Of a stretch of DNA of 64,000 nucleotides, positions 49,090 through 57,216 are shown one piece after another. The stretch spans positions 21,368 to 85,367 of IMG/VR virus record IMGVR_UViG_3300044984_001421. The stretch is one strand, 5' to 3'. The notes beneath the pieces were generated by a model. That model was not told where the DNA came from. It worked only from the letters and a program-made list of their open reading frames with translations, and made no database searches. The DNA comes from a virus. The first letter of the stretch is position 1. The number at the start of each line of letters is the position of its first letter. The position numbers and the translations under genes were made by a program.

Positions 49090-51529
49090 CGCTCACCTCA
49101 ACACTCATCGAACCGTCAGGATTGCGGCGAACGGTCTGGCTGCGCGGCTTCTGTTCCGGCATCTGCAGCGTCAGGTTTATTTCCATCGGCTTGCGCTCTT
49201 CTGCGAGCATGGCGGTCAGCGCCTTGGTCATGTCGTCCGGTTTGCTGGCTGCATCCGCGACAGCATCGATGCGAACAGTTTGCTCGGCGAGCGCAGCAGA
49301 AAGTGCATTTGTCTGGTCGGCCATTGCCTTCTGCATGGCATCGACCAGCGGTTGCATGTCCGTTGCTGCAACATTGATCACAGGGGCTGGAGACTCGGCC
49401 GGAAGATAGACGGTTTTCTCAACCACGGTCGGATCTGACTTGACCAGCGGTTTGCCCAGCACAATCTCGCGCTCGTCGGCCATGTCTTCGTCGTCTTCTG
49501 GCATTTCGCCGGAAAGGAAATGGCGCTTGCCGGTCAGCGGGTCTTCGACAACGGAACCAGACTCGCCACGATCAACGACGTGGTACTGACGCTCGGCACG
49601 TTTCTTGTGACCACGGAACGCATCCCAGAGCACGCCGCTAAACTTGCCGTCTCCAGCGTCTACGGTCATCCCATCCTTGCCAATGGCGCGGACACGACCG
49701 GAAGTCACGCCTGATTCTGGGTGACTATAAAACACCTCGTCATCGATTCCGACACCGTACTGGTTCGCTTTTAGGAGGGATTCACCCAATGCGTCTCCAG
49801 ACTTCGCAAGACCAGATTTGTCGTCATCGCCAGCACGATCCCCACCGCTATTGTCAGAACCGACAGAACCACTACCAGCGCCAACAATGCCGCCCTTTCC
49901 CTCATCGTCATCGTTTTCGTCTTTCTGTTCGCTACCGTCCTGCTCTTCTGCACCGTCTTCTCCATCTTCCTTGTAATCTGGGTGTTGCTCTTCGCCGCTT
50001 GTGTCCGGGCCTTGCTCGGCCTGTTGTTGCTGCTGCATGTCGTTCATCCACGCACCGACCAGCGACGGGTTTGCAGGCGCATCGCCCCAAACAGCGTCGC
50101 TCTTTTCGTACCCCTCTTGAGCGCGGATTTCGTTGATCGACAGAATCGCCTTCTTGAGTTCGTGCCGCTTCTCCTGGTCAACCTCGTCAACCCCGGTCCA
50201 GCGGAAAACGTACTTGTCGCCAAAGTCGCCCAGGACGTAATCGGTAAACAGGTTCTCGAAATAGGACAGCAGCGGGCGCAAGCCCTTGTCCTTCGAGTCC
50301 GCCAGGCGCTCTGCGGTATCGGAGCCGGACAGCGCGGACTTGCCTGAACTGAACGATTCGAAGTTGATCTCGTCCGGCGCAATGCCGTAGACGGCGCAGA
50401 TGATCGAAGCCAGGAAGGTCATCCACTTCGAGAAGTACATCTCATTGAATTCGACGCCGAAGTTCTCGAAACTGGCCTTGCTCTCCTGGTCCTTGGAGAT
50501 CATCACCGGGACGGTCCAGGAGTTGTTAACCCCCTTCACCATCGAGTTCCAGTAACGCTTAAACGCCGCCAGGTCATCCGCGCCATAGTTGCCGGTCATG
50601 TGCAGCACGCCGCGCGGGATGGAGTTGTCCGAGAAGCCCCGGATGTTCAAGGTCATGGCGTTCAGGAAGCCGGTGACAACGCGCACCAGAAGCTCGGTCT
50701 CGGACAGGCCATAGCCAGCGGTCAGCACATTCGACTGCGGGTTGCGCGGCTCGTAGACCAGATCGTAGTGCGAGTAGGCAGCCCTGATCTGCCCCTGAAT
50801 AACCTGCAGCGCGTAGATTTTGTCGTCGCCCCGGTAGCCTTCCTCGGAGCACAGGCGGATGGTCGCGCCATCGACCGCGTACAGGCCATCAATGCCGAGA
50901 CTGCGGTCGCGCTTGAATTCCGTCTCAATGGCGCAGGAGTCCATGACCAGCGAGTCGCGCACCGCTTTAGCCATGAAGCTGCTGAACGTATCGCGGCCAA
51001 GGATTTTCCGTTTGCGCGGATTGAACTCCCAGCCGCAGTTAATGAAGAAGCGCTGCAAAAGCTGGACCGATTCGTCCTCGCTCTTGGTCAACTGGTGTGT
51101 CTTGTCGATGTGGTTGATCGTGAAGCCCGGACCGTCGCCAGACTCCTGCACTTTGCAGAAGGCGTTGACCTGGCGGATGCGGGTCAGCATCACCGCACCG
51201 AGAACCGGAGTCTGATCGACCATCGCGCGCAGCATGTCGAACGACATATTGCCAGGACGTTCGATGTAGTCGCCCTGTAAGGTAATTGTAAGGTCGTCAA
51301 TCTTGACCGACTGCATACCCTTCTTGCCGGCGTTCTTCGATGGGAACGGAATGACGTTGGCCTTGAGCATTTGCTGCTCACGCCAGAGATTCGCCACATG
51401 ATCAATCATCGGGCGGATATTGTCGGAATGGACGATATCGGCCCGCGAAATGGAGGCTTTTTGCAATTCCGACTGTGCGTCGTATCGCTCGTCGGCCGGA
51501 GCGCTCTGATCGAATGCTGGTGAAGTCAT
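49082..51529 (-). CDS. Portal protein with long C-terminal extension
   Basis: 815 residues. Residues ~1-480 read as a portal: SNVLTAGYGLSETELLVRVV and WMTFLASIICAVYGIAPDEI then NFESFSSGKSALSGS are portal-typical. It would form the dodecameric DNA entry ring. After ~residue 500 comes an acidic linker (DGEDGAEEQDGSEQKDENDD), then a module with VLWDAFRGHKKRAERQYHVV, VDRGESGSVVEDPLTGKRHF. I have seen this segment in polyvalent phage proteins. The end is helical. The start codon follows a TCGTGACG element by 14 bases. Confidence 0.85.
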   Translation of the reverse strand: MTSPAFDQSAPADERYDAQSELQKASISRADIVHSDNIRPMIDHVANLWREQQMLKANVIPFPSKNAGKKGMQSVKIDDLTITLQGDYIERPGNMSFDMLRAMVDQTPVLGAVMLTRIRQVNAFCKVQESGDGPGFTINHIDKTHQLTKSEDESVQLLQRFFINCGWEFNPRKRKILGRDTFSSFMAKAVRDSLVMDSCAIETEFKRDRSLGIDGLYAVDGATIRLCSEEGYRGDDKIYALQVIQGQIRAAYSHYDLVYEPRNPQSNVLTAGYGLSETELLVRVVTGFLNAMTLNIRGFSDNSIPRGVLHMTGNYGADDLAAFKRYWNSMVKGVNNSWTVPVMISKDQESKASFENFGVEFNEMYFSKWMTFLASIICAVYGIAPDEINFESFSSGKSALSGSDTAERLADSKDKGLRPLLSYFENLFTDYVLGDFGDKYVFRWTGVDEVDQEKRHELKKAILSINEIRAQEGYEKSDAVWGDAPANPSLVGAWMNDMQQQQQAEQGPDTSGEEQHPDYKEDGEDGAEEQDGSEQKDENDDDEGKGGIVGAGSGSVGSDNSGGDRAGDDDKSGLAKSGDALGESLLKANQYGVGIDDEVFYSHPESGVTSGRVRAIGKDGMTVDAGDGKFSGVLWDAFRGHKKRAERQYHVVDRGESGSVVEDPLTGKRHFLSGEMPEDDEDMADEREIVLGKPLVKSDPTVVEKTVYLPAESPAPVINVAATDMQPLVDAMQKAMADQTNALSAALAEQTVRIDAVADAASKPDDMTKALTAMLAEERKPMEINLTLQMPEQKPRSQTVRRNPDGSMSVEVSDA

Positions 51530-51535
51530 GCGCTA

Positions 51536-51553
51536 AATGTTGGCGTCACGACT
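51536..51553 (-). promoter_or_regulatory. TCGTGACG gene-junction motif
   Basis: Reads AGTCGTGACGCCAACATT, core 51544-51551, 14 bases before the portal ATG. Confidence 0.65.
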
Positions 51554-51702
51554 GAAGACGATGAAGCCAGCGCGCCACATTCCAAGGCTGGCGCTTGGTT
51601 TAAGGAGTGGTATCCGTCAGTTTTCTCTGCCAGGCACGGAAACCGTCGTCACGCAACCGATGTGGCACGGTATAGCGCAAGTCGATATGAAGCCTGAGAT
51701 GT
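51554..51702 (-). other. Intergenic stretch between terminase and portal genes
   Basis: Holds an imperfect hairpin (AAGC-CAGC / GCTG-GC-GCTT, 51574-51598). It also holds an 18-codon open frame (51649-51705) that starts five bases after a TCGTGACG core. No ribosome-binding site, so the peptide is doubtful. Confidence 0.4.
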
Positions 51703-51720
51703 CATCTTCACGTCACGACG
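51703..51720 (-). promoter_or_regulatory. TCGTGACG motif overlapping the terminase stop
   Basis: Reads CGTCGTGACGTGAAGATG, core 51711-51718. The TGA of the core is the terminase stop codon. Confidence 0.5.
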
Positions 51721-54313
51721 CGCGACGCGCGAAATAATCGCACGCTGGATCGTCTGACTTTACGCGGCATACTCTCTCCGTGCAGTGAAGGTCTGCCTCA
51801 TAATTGCAACCACCGCATGTGTCCGATGTTTCGAGTGAGATCGTCTTTCCGGGCATGCCATTGATGGTCTTCAAGACGCGCCCCTCCTTGATGTTCGGGA
51901 TGAATATCTCAACCTGAGAACTGCCAATCAGTTCCATGAATGCGCGAGACAGACCATCGACCTGATCGTCCCAGGTACCATTCGGGAACATTCGCATCTC
52001 GGAAATCAGCGCGTCGTTCCAGTCGGCCTTTAGCATCATGACGTTCCCGACGTTGATCTGGCTGGCGAACGGCTCTGCCCGCGTGATCTTGCTGCCAGTC
52101 TCCGGAGACGTTTTGACCGTGTAACCGGCCAGCTTGCGCACCAGATACTTGATCTGAGTCACACCAGCCTGTCCAGGGTCTTGTGGAATTGAGATGCGGC
52201 ATGTGTCGCCGTCCCGAGCCGCTGTATTAACCAGCGCAGCATCCCGTTCATCAGGACCAACGCGGATGCGAACCATGTCGCCGATGATCAACCGCCCATC
52301 CGGAAGCAGGCCAAGCTTCGGCCCAGCAGACCAGTCGCCGGTTGTTGTTGAGGCGAAGTCCCAGCCGCGCACCCAATCAATCGGGCCTGCAGGAATTGCC
52401 CCGACGATCTGGATGTTGTCCGGCTTGAAGATGCCACCAGCCAACGGAGACGGGCGCTGCATGTACTGGCCGGCGAACGTGTACGGGTCGGCCATTTCCA
52501 TCTGGCGCAGCATTTCAATCGAGTGCTTCTCGGGCCAAAGCGCCTCGCCAGTTTCAGTGATCGCGGACAGGCATAGATGCTCCCATTCCTCTCCGCTGCC
52601 ACCGTTCAGCAAGAAGCCAGTCATGTCGTTTTCATGCAAGCGCTGCATGATGACGATGATTGGCGTCTCGGGCGAGTTCGTCCGACTGGCAATCGTGTTC
52701 GTGAAGCGGCGGTTGATCCGGTCGCGCATCGTGTCCGAGAAAGCATCATCCGGCTTCAACGGGTCATCAATGATGATCGCGCCTGCAAATCCATCTGCCG
52801 GGCTTCCAGTTCCAACTCGACGCCGGCCCATTCCGCCAGCACCGAAACCGGTAATCGCACCGCCTGCTGCAGTCGCATACAAGCCGCCGCGCGCCTCAGT
52901 AAACCATTTCTTTTTACTGTCCGAGTCTGCGCGCAACGCCATCGGGAAGAACTTCTGATACTCGGCAGACTTGACCAGATCCCGGATCGCGCTCGAATTG
53001 TCCAGAGCCAGGTCGTCCGAATAGGACAGGTGGATAAACTTCGCCGCCGCGTTGTTCGCCAGGCACCAGGCGATGAACATCTTGACGGCAATTTCAGTGT
53101 TGTGCGTCACCACAAGGTCGCGCCCAGCGCAGAATAGGTGGTCCGGAGCTTCAACGGAGAAGCAAACCATTTCACGCGATTCGACCGGAGAAATATCAGC
53201 AACAAACCTGCGCGGGCTGTTGCGCTCACTGCGTCCACGCACAAGGTCCAGCTTGCGCTTGAGTCGAAACGCAACATCCCCGTTTGCCAAAGAGATGGAC
53301 GTTTTATAGGCCCGCCTGCCACATTCCGGCTGGCTCTCGTTGCACCGCCAAGTACCGCCAAGACTATTAATCAAAAAATGGAGATCGTCTGAAAGCCTTT
53401 TACTTGAAAAGCTAACCGACTGCTCTCCATTCTTCTTGTTTACCGTTCCGTCCGTATCGGAGATACCTTGAAGTAGCGCGAGTCGCTGGCGATGGCTTGA
53501 CCGGAAATACACATCAGGTATGTGCTTGTTTTTCAGAACACCAAGATCCAATAGCGCGCGACCGAAACCTTTCCTGATCCCGTAAGTTGTTGCCCGTCCA
53601 GAGGATTGATGCTTGTGAGGTTTCGGTTCGAAGCCAGAAAAACAGTCGATTATTTCCTTGTCCATCGTTGTTATCGCGGCATAGTGCGAATGACCGTCAC
53701 CAAGCCACAACCCAAATAGATACGGGTCAATTGGCAGTGAAATATCGCAATCATTCCCGTCAGCAAGAACGGGAATGCGCCACTTTTTACGACCATCAGC
53801 CTCAAACAGATCTGCAGCCAATTCGTCTGTTTTCTTGATCTGCCATGGAGCCGTCCATGAACGATCTGACGATTTGTCTCGTAACCTGGCAGACCACAAG
53901 TGCTCACCGCAAGCAACAAGCGATGCGCCATCCGAGAATGAAACCTTATAGGCTGGCTTTACCCCTTGCGGATAAACACCAAGCACGGCCGTCCAGCGCC
54001 CATCACTTCCGAGAAGACTTCCACCAACACGCACATCACCAGCACGAACCCATCCTTCTGGTGTCCACATTGGCGTGTCAGAGTCAATTGCCTTCGCGTA
54101 ACGAGGCGGAATGTTGATGATCAACCGCCGCGTCTCTCCGCGCGCCACCCGTACCAGCGCATCGAACAACTGCGCGTGATACGGCTCCAGCATGAAGCTC
54201 TTGTTGTACTGAGCCTTGAAGAAGAAGCGGACGAAGTAATCGAACTCCGTCAACAACCTCACATACTGCAGATCCAGCAGTTCTTGCTCAGAGTGCTGCA
54301 TCGAGCACGTCAC
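51713..54313 (-). CDS. Terminase large subunit interrupted by an intein
   Basis: 866 residues before splicing, 535 after removal of the 331-residue intein. The extein has LIINIPPRYAK-TEIAVKMFIAW (Walker A, split by the intein after Lys74) and GAIIIDDPLKPDDAFSD (Walker B). The C-terminal nuclease part has VRGWDFASTTTGDWSAGPKL with an Asp likely to bind metal. The enzyme packages and cuts DNA. The C-terminus has several Cys (CGGCNY ... CTERVC) that may bind zinc. The start may be the GTG at 54313 or the ATG at 54301. Confidence 0.88.
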   Translation of the reverse strand: MTCSMQHSEQELLDLQYVRLLTEFDYFVRFFFKAQYNKSFMLEPYHAQLFDALVRVARGETRRLIINIPPRYAKAIDSDTPMWTPEGWVRAGDVRVGGSLLGSDGRWTAVLGVYPQGVKPAYKVSFSDGASLVACGEHLWSARLRDKSSDRSWTAPWQIKKTDELAADLFEADGRKKWRIPVLADGNDCDISLPIDPYLFGLWLGDGHSHYAAITTMDKEIIDCFSGFEPKPHKHQSSGRATTYGIRKGFGRALLDLGVLKNKHIPDVYFRSSHRQRLALLQGISDTDGTVNKKNGEQSVSFSSKRLSDDLHFLINSLGGTWRCNESQPECGRRAYKTSISLANGDVAFRLKRKLDLVRGRSERNSPRRFVADISPVESREMVCFSVEAPDHLFCAGRDLVVTHNTEIAVKMFIAWCLANNAAAKFIHLSYSDDLALDNSSAIRDLVKSAEYQKFFPMALRADSDSKKKWFTEARGGLYATAAGGAITGFGAGGMGRRRVGTGSPADGFAGAIIIDDPLKPDDAFSDTMRDRINRRFTNTIASRTNSPETPIIVIMQRLHENDMTGFLLNGGSGEEWEHLCLSAITETGEALWPEKHSIEMLRQMEMADPYTFAGQYMQRPSPLAGGIFKPDNIQIVGAIPAGPIDWVRGWDFASTTTGDWSAGPKLGLLPDGRLIIGDMVRIRVGPDERDAALVNTAARDGDTCRISIPQDPGQAGVTQIKYLVRKLAGYTVKTSPETGSKITRAEPFASQINVGNVMMLKADWNDALISEMRMFPNGTWDDQVDGLSRAFMELIGSSQVEIFIPNIKEGRVLKTINGMPGKTISLETSDTCGGCNYEADLHCTERVCRVKSDDPACDYFARRAS
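53099..54091 (-). mobile_element. Intein with LAGLIDADG endonuclease, class-3-like
   Basis: 331 residues, terminase residues 75-405. It begins AIDSDTPMW and so has no Cys/Ser at position 1. It ends VVTHN, with Thr as the first extein residue. Trp66 (after GEHL), Cys310 (EMVCFSVE) and Thr329 (VVTHN) match the WCT triplet of class 3 inteins. The endonuclease carries both LAGLIDADG-type helices (LFGLWLGDG at 125-133; LLQGISDTDG at 206-215). It lies in the ATP-binding loop, so the terminase is inactive until splicing. Confidence 0.88.
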
Positions 54314-54821
54314 GCATCGACCTCACGCGTTCCGGAGAACGATCAATCTGGACGCTTGTCTGAACCGTGTTGTTGATGATGGTGTCGGGAGACTTCCCAA
54401 GCACCGACTCCTGCGTCTTGGCAATTGCAGTCGCCGCCGCATTCAGTTCGGCATAGCCGGCGTTCACGCCGTCGCGCTGAACCTTGGTCGATACCGTCTT
54501 CGCAATGAGAACATTCGAGTTCCGAAAGAACGCTTCTAGCTTTGTCCGCTCGTCGGCCAGGGTGTTGATTACTCGCTGATCTGTTGAATCTTTCTGTTGA
54601 ATTTCGGCCTTTATTGCCTCAACCCTTTGAACCGACTCAACTTTTTTTTCAACAAGCTGTTGAATTTCGCCGCCCTTCTTCCAGCCTTCTGCCTTCGCCT
54701 TCTTGCTGATCGAGCTTCTATCCTTGATCGCCACTTCATCCCTGGCAGTGATATCCGCCAAAGACAGGCCAGCCTCAAAGAATGACCGAGCAACGCGCCA
54801 CTGTTCGTCCGTGTATGCCAT
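54288..54821 (-). CDS. Terminase small subunit
   Basis: 177 residues from the ATG at 54821 (MAYTDEQWRVARSFFEAGLS). The N-terminal helix-turn-helix (SLADITARDEVAIKDRSSIS) is followed by a helical middle and a C-terminal PDTIINNTVQTSVQIDRSPE. This fits small terminases that recognise the packaging site. It overlaps the large subunit gene. The start was chosen because of GAGG upstream and a TGATG overlap with the preceding stop. Confidence 0.8.
   Translation of the reverse strand: MAYTDEQWRVARSFFEAGLSLADITARDEVAIKDRSSISKKAKAEGWKKGGEIQQLVEKKVESVQRVEAIKAEIQQKDSTDQRVINTLADERTKLEAFFRNSNVLIAKTVSTKVQRDGVNAGYAELNAAATAIAKTQESVLGKSPDTIINNTVQTSVQIDRSPERVRSMRDVLDAAL
54300..54317 (-). promoter_or_regulatory. 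Degenerate TCGTGACG motif at the terminase start
   Basis: Reads ATGCGTGACGTGCTCGAT, core 54308-54315 with one mismatch. It covers the alternative GTG start of the large terminase. Confidence 0.35.
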
Positions 54822-55072
54822 CAGCGCACCCTCACAAGCCGTGGATGAACCCACATGGAGAACAGCACGCCGGTCGGACCGCCAGCCAGGGTTGCTGCAA
54901 TCTCAGACCAGGACGCAGACGGTATCAAGCGCCAGAGCACGATCTGGACAGCACCGATGGCGACGCTGGTGAGTGCGGCAAGGAGGTAGTGCCGGCCATG
55001 GACGTTCTGCTGCTGGAAGACCAGGAGCGCGACGACAGCGAATGCTGATGCGAACAGCGCGAGTTCAGTCAT
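54821..55072 (-). CDS. Small membrane protein
   Basis: 83 residues from the ATG at 55072 (MTELALFASAFAVVALLVFQ). Three hydrophobic stretches (residues ~2-18, ~28-48, ~56-72) suggest membrane spans. It might be a second lysis or superinfection protein. It lies upstream of the small terminase, coupled by overlaps at both ends. Confidence 0.65.
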   Translation of the reverse strand: MTELALFASAFAVVALLVFQQQNVHGRHYLLAALTSVAIGAVQIVLWRLIPSASWSEIAATLAGGPTGVLFSMWVHPRLVRVR

Positions 55073-55238
55073 CGCCAGCCTCGCTCTCAACGTTGCGCAG
55101 GACGGCATCGCATTTTCTGCAGATCACGATGAACTCCTGAAACGGGCTGCACTCCGTGGACGTCCGGTCAGACGGACCCATGTATGCGACATCGGAGAAA
55201 TCCACGGTCTCGTCGCATTGTGTGCAGACCTCGCTCAT
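55065..55238 (-). CDS. Small zinc-ribbon protein
   Basis: 57 residues from the ATG at 55238 (MSEVCTQCDETVDFSDVAYM). Two CxxC pairs (CTQC ... CRKC) are spaced as in a zinc ribbon. Function unknown; such proteins often regulate transcription. Confidence 0.6.
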   Translation of the reverse strand: MSEVCTQCDETVDFSDVAYMGPSDRTSTECSPFQEFIVICRKCDAVLRNVESEAGDD

Positions 55239-55242
55239 TGGA

Positions 55243-55503
55243 TCACCACTTGGCACGCTCATCTGCTTCAGATGCCATCTCGCGCAGTCGGTTAATGAAG
55301 TTCAATCCGCGAGATGCACACCAAGGCTTCTGCCACTCGTCAACAACACGACGAACCGCCTTGGCGACAGCGCGCCTGGCTACGTGGTCGGCGAACAGTC
55401 GGCAGGACACGGAAGTGACGACGGTTTTGTTTGCCGGGTCATCGAACTCGAAGAACTTGTCGAATTCGTCCTGGATGTCGTCTCGGCTCATGTCTTGGGT
55501 CAT
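55243..55503 (-). CDS. Small hypothetical protein
   Basis: 86 residues from the ATG at 55503, overlapping the methyltransferase stop as ATGA. MTQDMSRDDIQDEFDKFFEF then WCASRGLNFINRLREMASEA. No family recognised; operon partner of the methyltransferase. Confidence 0.62.
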   Translation of the reverse strand: MTQDMSRDDIQDEFDKFFEFDDPANKTVVTSVSCRLFADHVARRAVAKAVRRVVDEWQKPWCASRGLNFINRLREMASEADERAKW

Positions 55504-57143
55504 GCTTTCCTTGCCTCCATGATTGAAACCGACACGCTCGCACCGGCAAACTCGTTGTCGAACTGCGCGCTCCAGGAAACATCGAATCCAGGCAAGGTGA
55601 ACTTGTTGCGCATGCTGGCCGGCAGGATCGCCACCAGTCTGCCGCCCGGCTTGACCCGGTTTGCGGCAGCTTCGACGTGCGCCTGCGCCCTGCCCTCGCT
55701 GAACGGAGGATTCATAACGACTCGGTCGAACATCGCACCGGTTTCCTTCGCCCACTGGATGAAGTCGGAGCAATCCACCGTGTGGCCTTTTGACTTCAAA
55801 ACCTTGCAATGCAGATCAGACACCTCGACGCAGACAGTGCGGTCCATTGGCATCAAGTCGGCCAGCCCACCGATGCCGGCGCTTGGCTCCAAGCAAGAAT
55901 CATCCGGGCCGATCTGTGCCGCTTCAACCGCGATGCGCGCAAGCCGCTCCGGCGTTGGGTAATACTGGTGCGCCTTTTGGTCTGGAATGCAGCCTGACGC
56001 GACGATATCGCGGATGACATCGCGCGGCTCGTAGTCGAACTGGAAGTAGCCTTTCTGCGTCTTCGTACCGCCGATGGCTTCCAGCACCTTCTCTGCCTCA
56101 TGGCGTGCCGGCTTGCTGTCGCTTGCACTTGCGTAAGAGAACTGCATGGCGTTCGGTATTGGGACGCGTCTGAATTGTTCGCGCCAGTTTCCAGGTTGCG
56201 CGACCATTTCAACCGCCTGCGACATTCCGCTCAGAACCTCCAACACTGCGAACGGCAGCGGGCGTTGGATCATCTGGTATTCCTTGGCGCGCTTCTCCCG
56301 CTTCGGCTTGCGGCGGAATTCCTCCGGGATGGCAGCCGGGTACATGCTGGACAGGACGCTGTTCAAGCGCCATGCCATGTCCGGGTGAACCTCCAAGTGC
56401 GCCGTGCCCTTCTTGTAGAGCCGGATGCGAACCGCGCCGCCGTCCACCGTCACCCATTCACCCCAGCGGTGCTTCAGCGTCTCGATCATGTTGGCGCTGA
56501 CGCCCCACTTCGGCTCGTCGCGGCCCATGAACTTCGCAATCACGCAGCGCAGATCGTTGATATAGCCTGCCTTGCCGTGCTGCACGCTGTAGTAGTCGTT
56601 CAGAACGTAGTTCAGGATCATCCGCTTTCCGAACCCGGCCGGGCTGTTGGTGATGTGCTCGCCGGACAGGTTGCGGAAGATGCCGTCTACCCGCTCGGCA
56701 AAGAACTTCGACCGGCTGGCGAGCAGGGTCTCAATCGTTGCGCGTACCGTATCTTCCGTAAACTCTGGACAGGTCATGTCGCGGATTGAGGCGTGCCATT
56801 CGTCGCGCCGAGCCTGTGGCATCGAGTCGATCACGTCGGTCAACTGGATAGTCTTGCTCCAGCTTTCCGCATCAAGCGCCGATATCGCGGCCTTTTCATC
56901 GAACAGTACAGCAGGCGGAGAGAAGTGCCGATCATTCGACCGTGCGGCCGCGAGGAAGTAATGCACCGCCGCGCCATTCGGGCCGGCGAACTGCCTCGCA
57001 ATCGCCTCGATGCGGGACCGCATATCACGGTACTGACCCATGATGCCGTCGATCATGTCAGATGACGCCAGCGCGAAGAACTCGGGCGCGTCAGGGTCGA
57101 TCAACTCCCCGGCGATGGCGTTATGGATGTCGGAAAGATTCAT
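55500..57143 (-). CDS. DUF4942-type adenine DNA methyltransferase
   Basis: 547 residues. The N-terminal ~300 residues resemble DUF4942 (GFGKRMILNYVLNDYYSVQH; VRIRLYKKGTAHLEVHPDMA). The C-terminal part is a SAM-dependent N6-adenine methyltransferase: CLEPSAGIGG near ~410 binds SAM and FDRVVMNPPFSEG near ~475 holds the NPPF catalytic motif. It may protect phage DNA from restriction. A P4-type operator lies in the gap upstream. Confidence 0.82.
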   Translation of the reverse strand: MNLSDIHNAIAGELIDPDAPEFFALASSDMIDGIMGQYRDMRSRIEAIARQFAGPNGAAVHYFLAAARSNDRHFSPPAVLFDEKAAISALDAESWSKTIQLTDVIDSMPQARRDEWHASIRDMTCPEFTEDTVRATIETLLASRSKFFAERVDGIFRNLSGEHITNSPAGFGKRMILNYVLNDYYSVQHGKAGYINDLRCVIAKFMGRDEPKWGVSANMIETLKHRWGEWVTVDGGAVRIRLYKKGTAHLEVHPDMAWRLNSVLSSMYPAAIPEEFRRKPKREKRAKEYQMIQRPLPFAVLEVLSGMSQAVEMVAQPGNWREQFRRVPIPNAMQFSYASASDSKPARHEAEKVLEAIGGTKTQKGYFQFDYEPRDVIRDIVASGCIPDQKAHQYYPTPERLARIAVEAAQIGPDDSCLEPSAGIGGLADLMPMDRTVCVEVSDLHCKVLKSKGHTVDCSDFIQWAKETGAMFDRVVMNPPFSEGRAQAHVEAAANRVKPGGRLVAILPASMRNKFTLPGFDVSWSAQFDNEFAGASVSVSIMEARKA

Positions 57144-57187
57144 GGCTTTGATTTAGTGGTTTTAGTGCAGCCAATGATACTTGATTT

Positions 57188-57216
57188 ATGTGCATTCATA
57201 ACAGTTTTGTTTGTCT
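57188..57216 (-). promoter_or_regulatory. Promoter P4 with one AACA-N4-TGTT operator
   Basis: On the - strand: AACAAAACTGTT (57200-57211), then TGTTATGAATG as an extended -10. It precedes the DUF4942 methyltransferase by about 45 bases, so this gene seems to share the early control. Confidence 0.58.

Noticed and set aside
51649-51705. 18-residue peptide gene after a TCGTGACG core
   Set aside because: No ribosome-binding site and no conserved feature; the ATG may just be part of the motif's downstream consensus.
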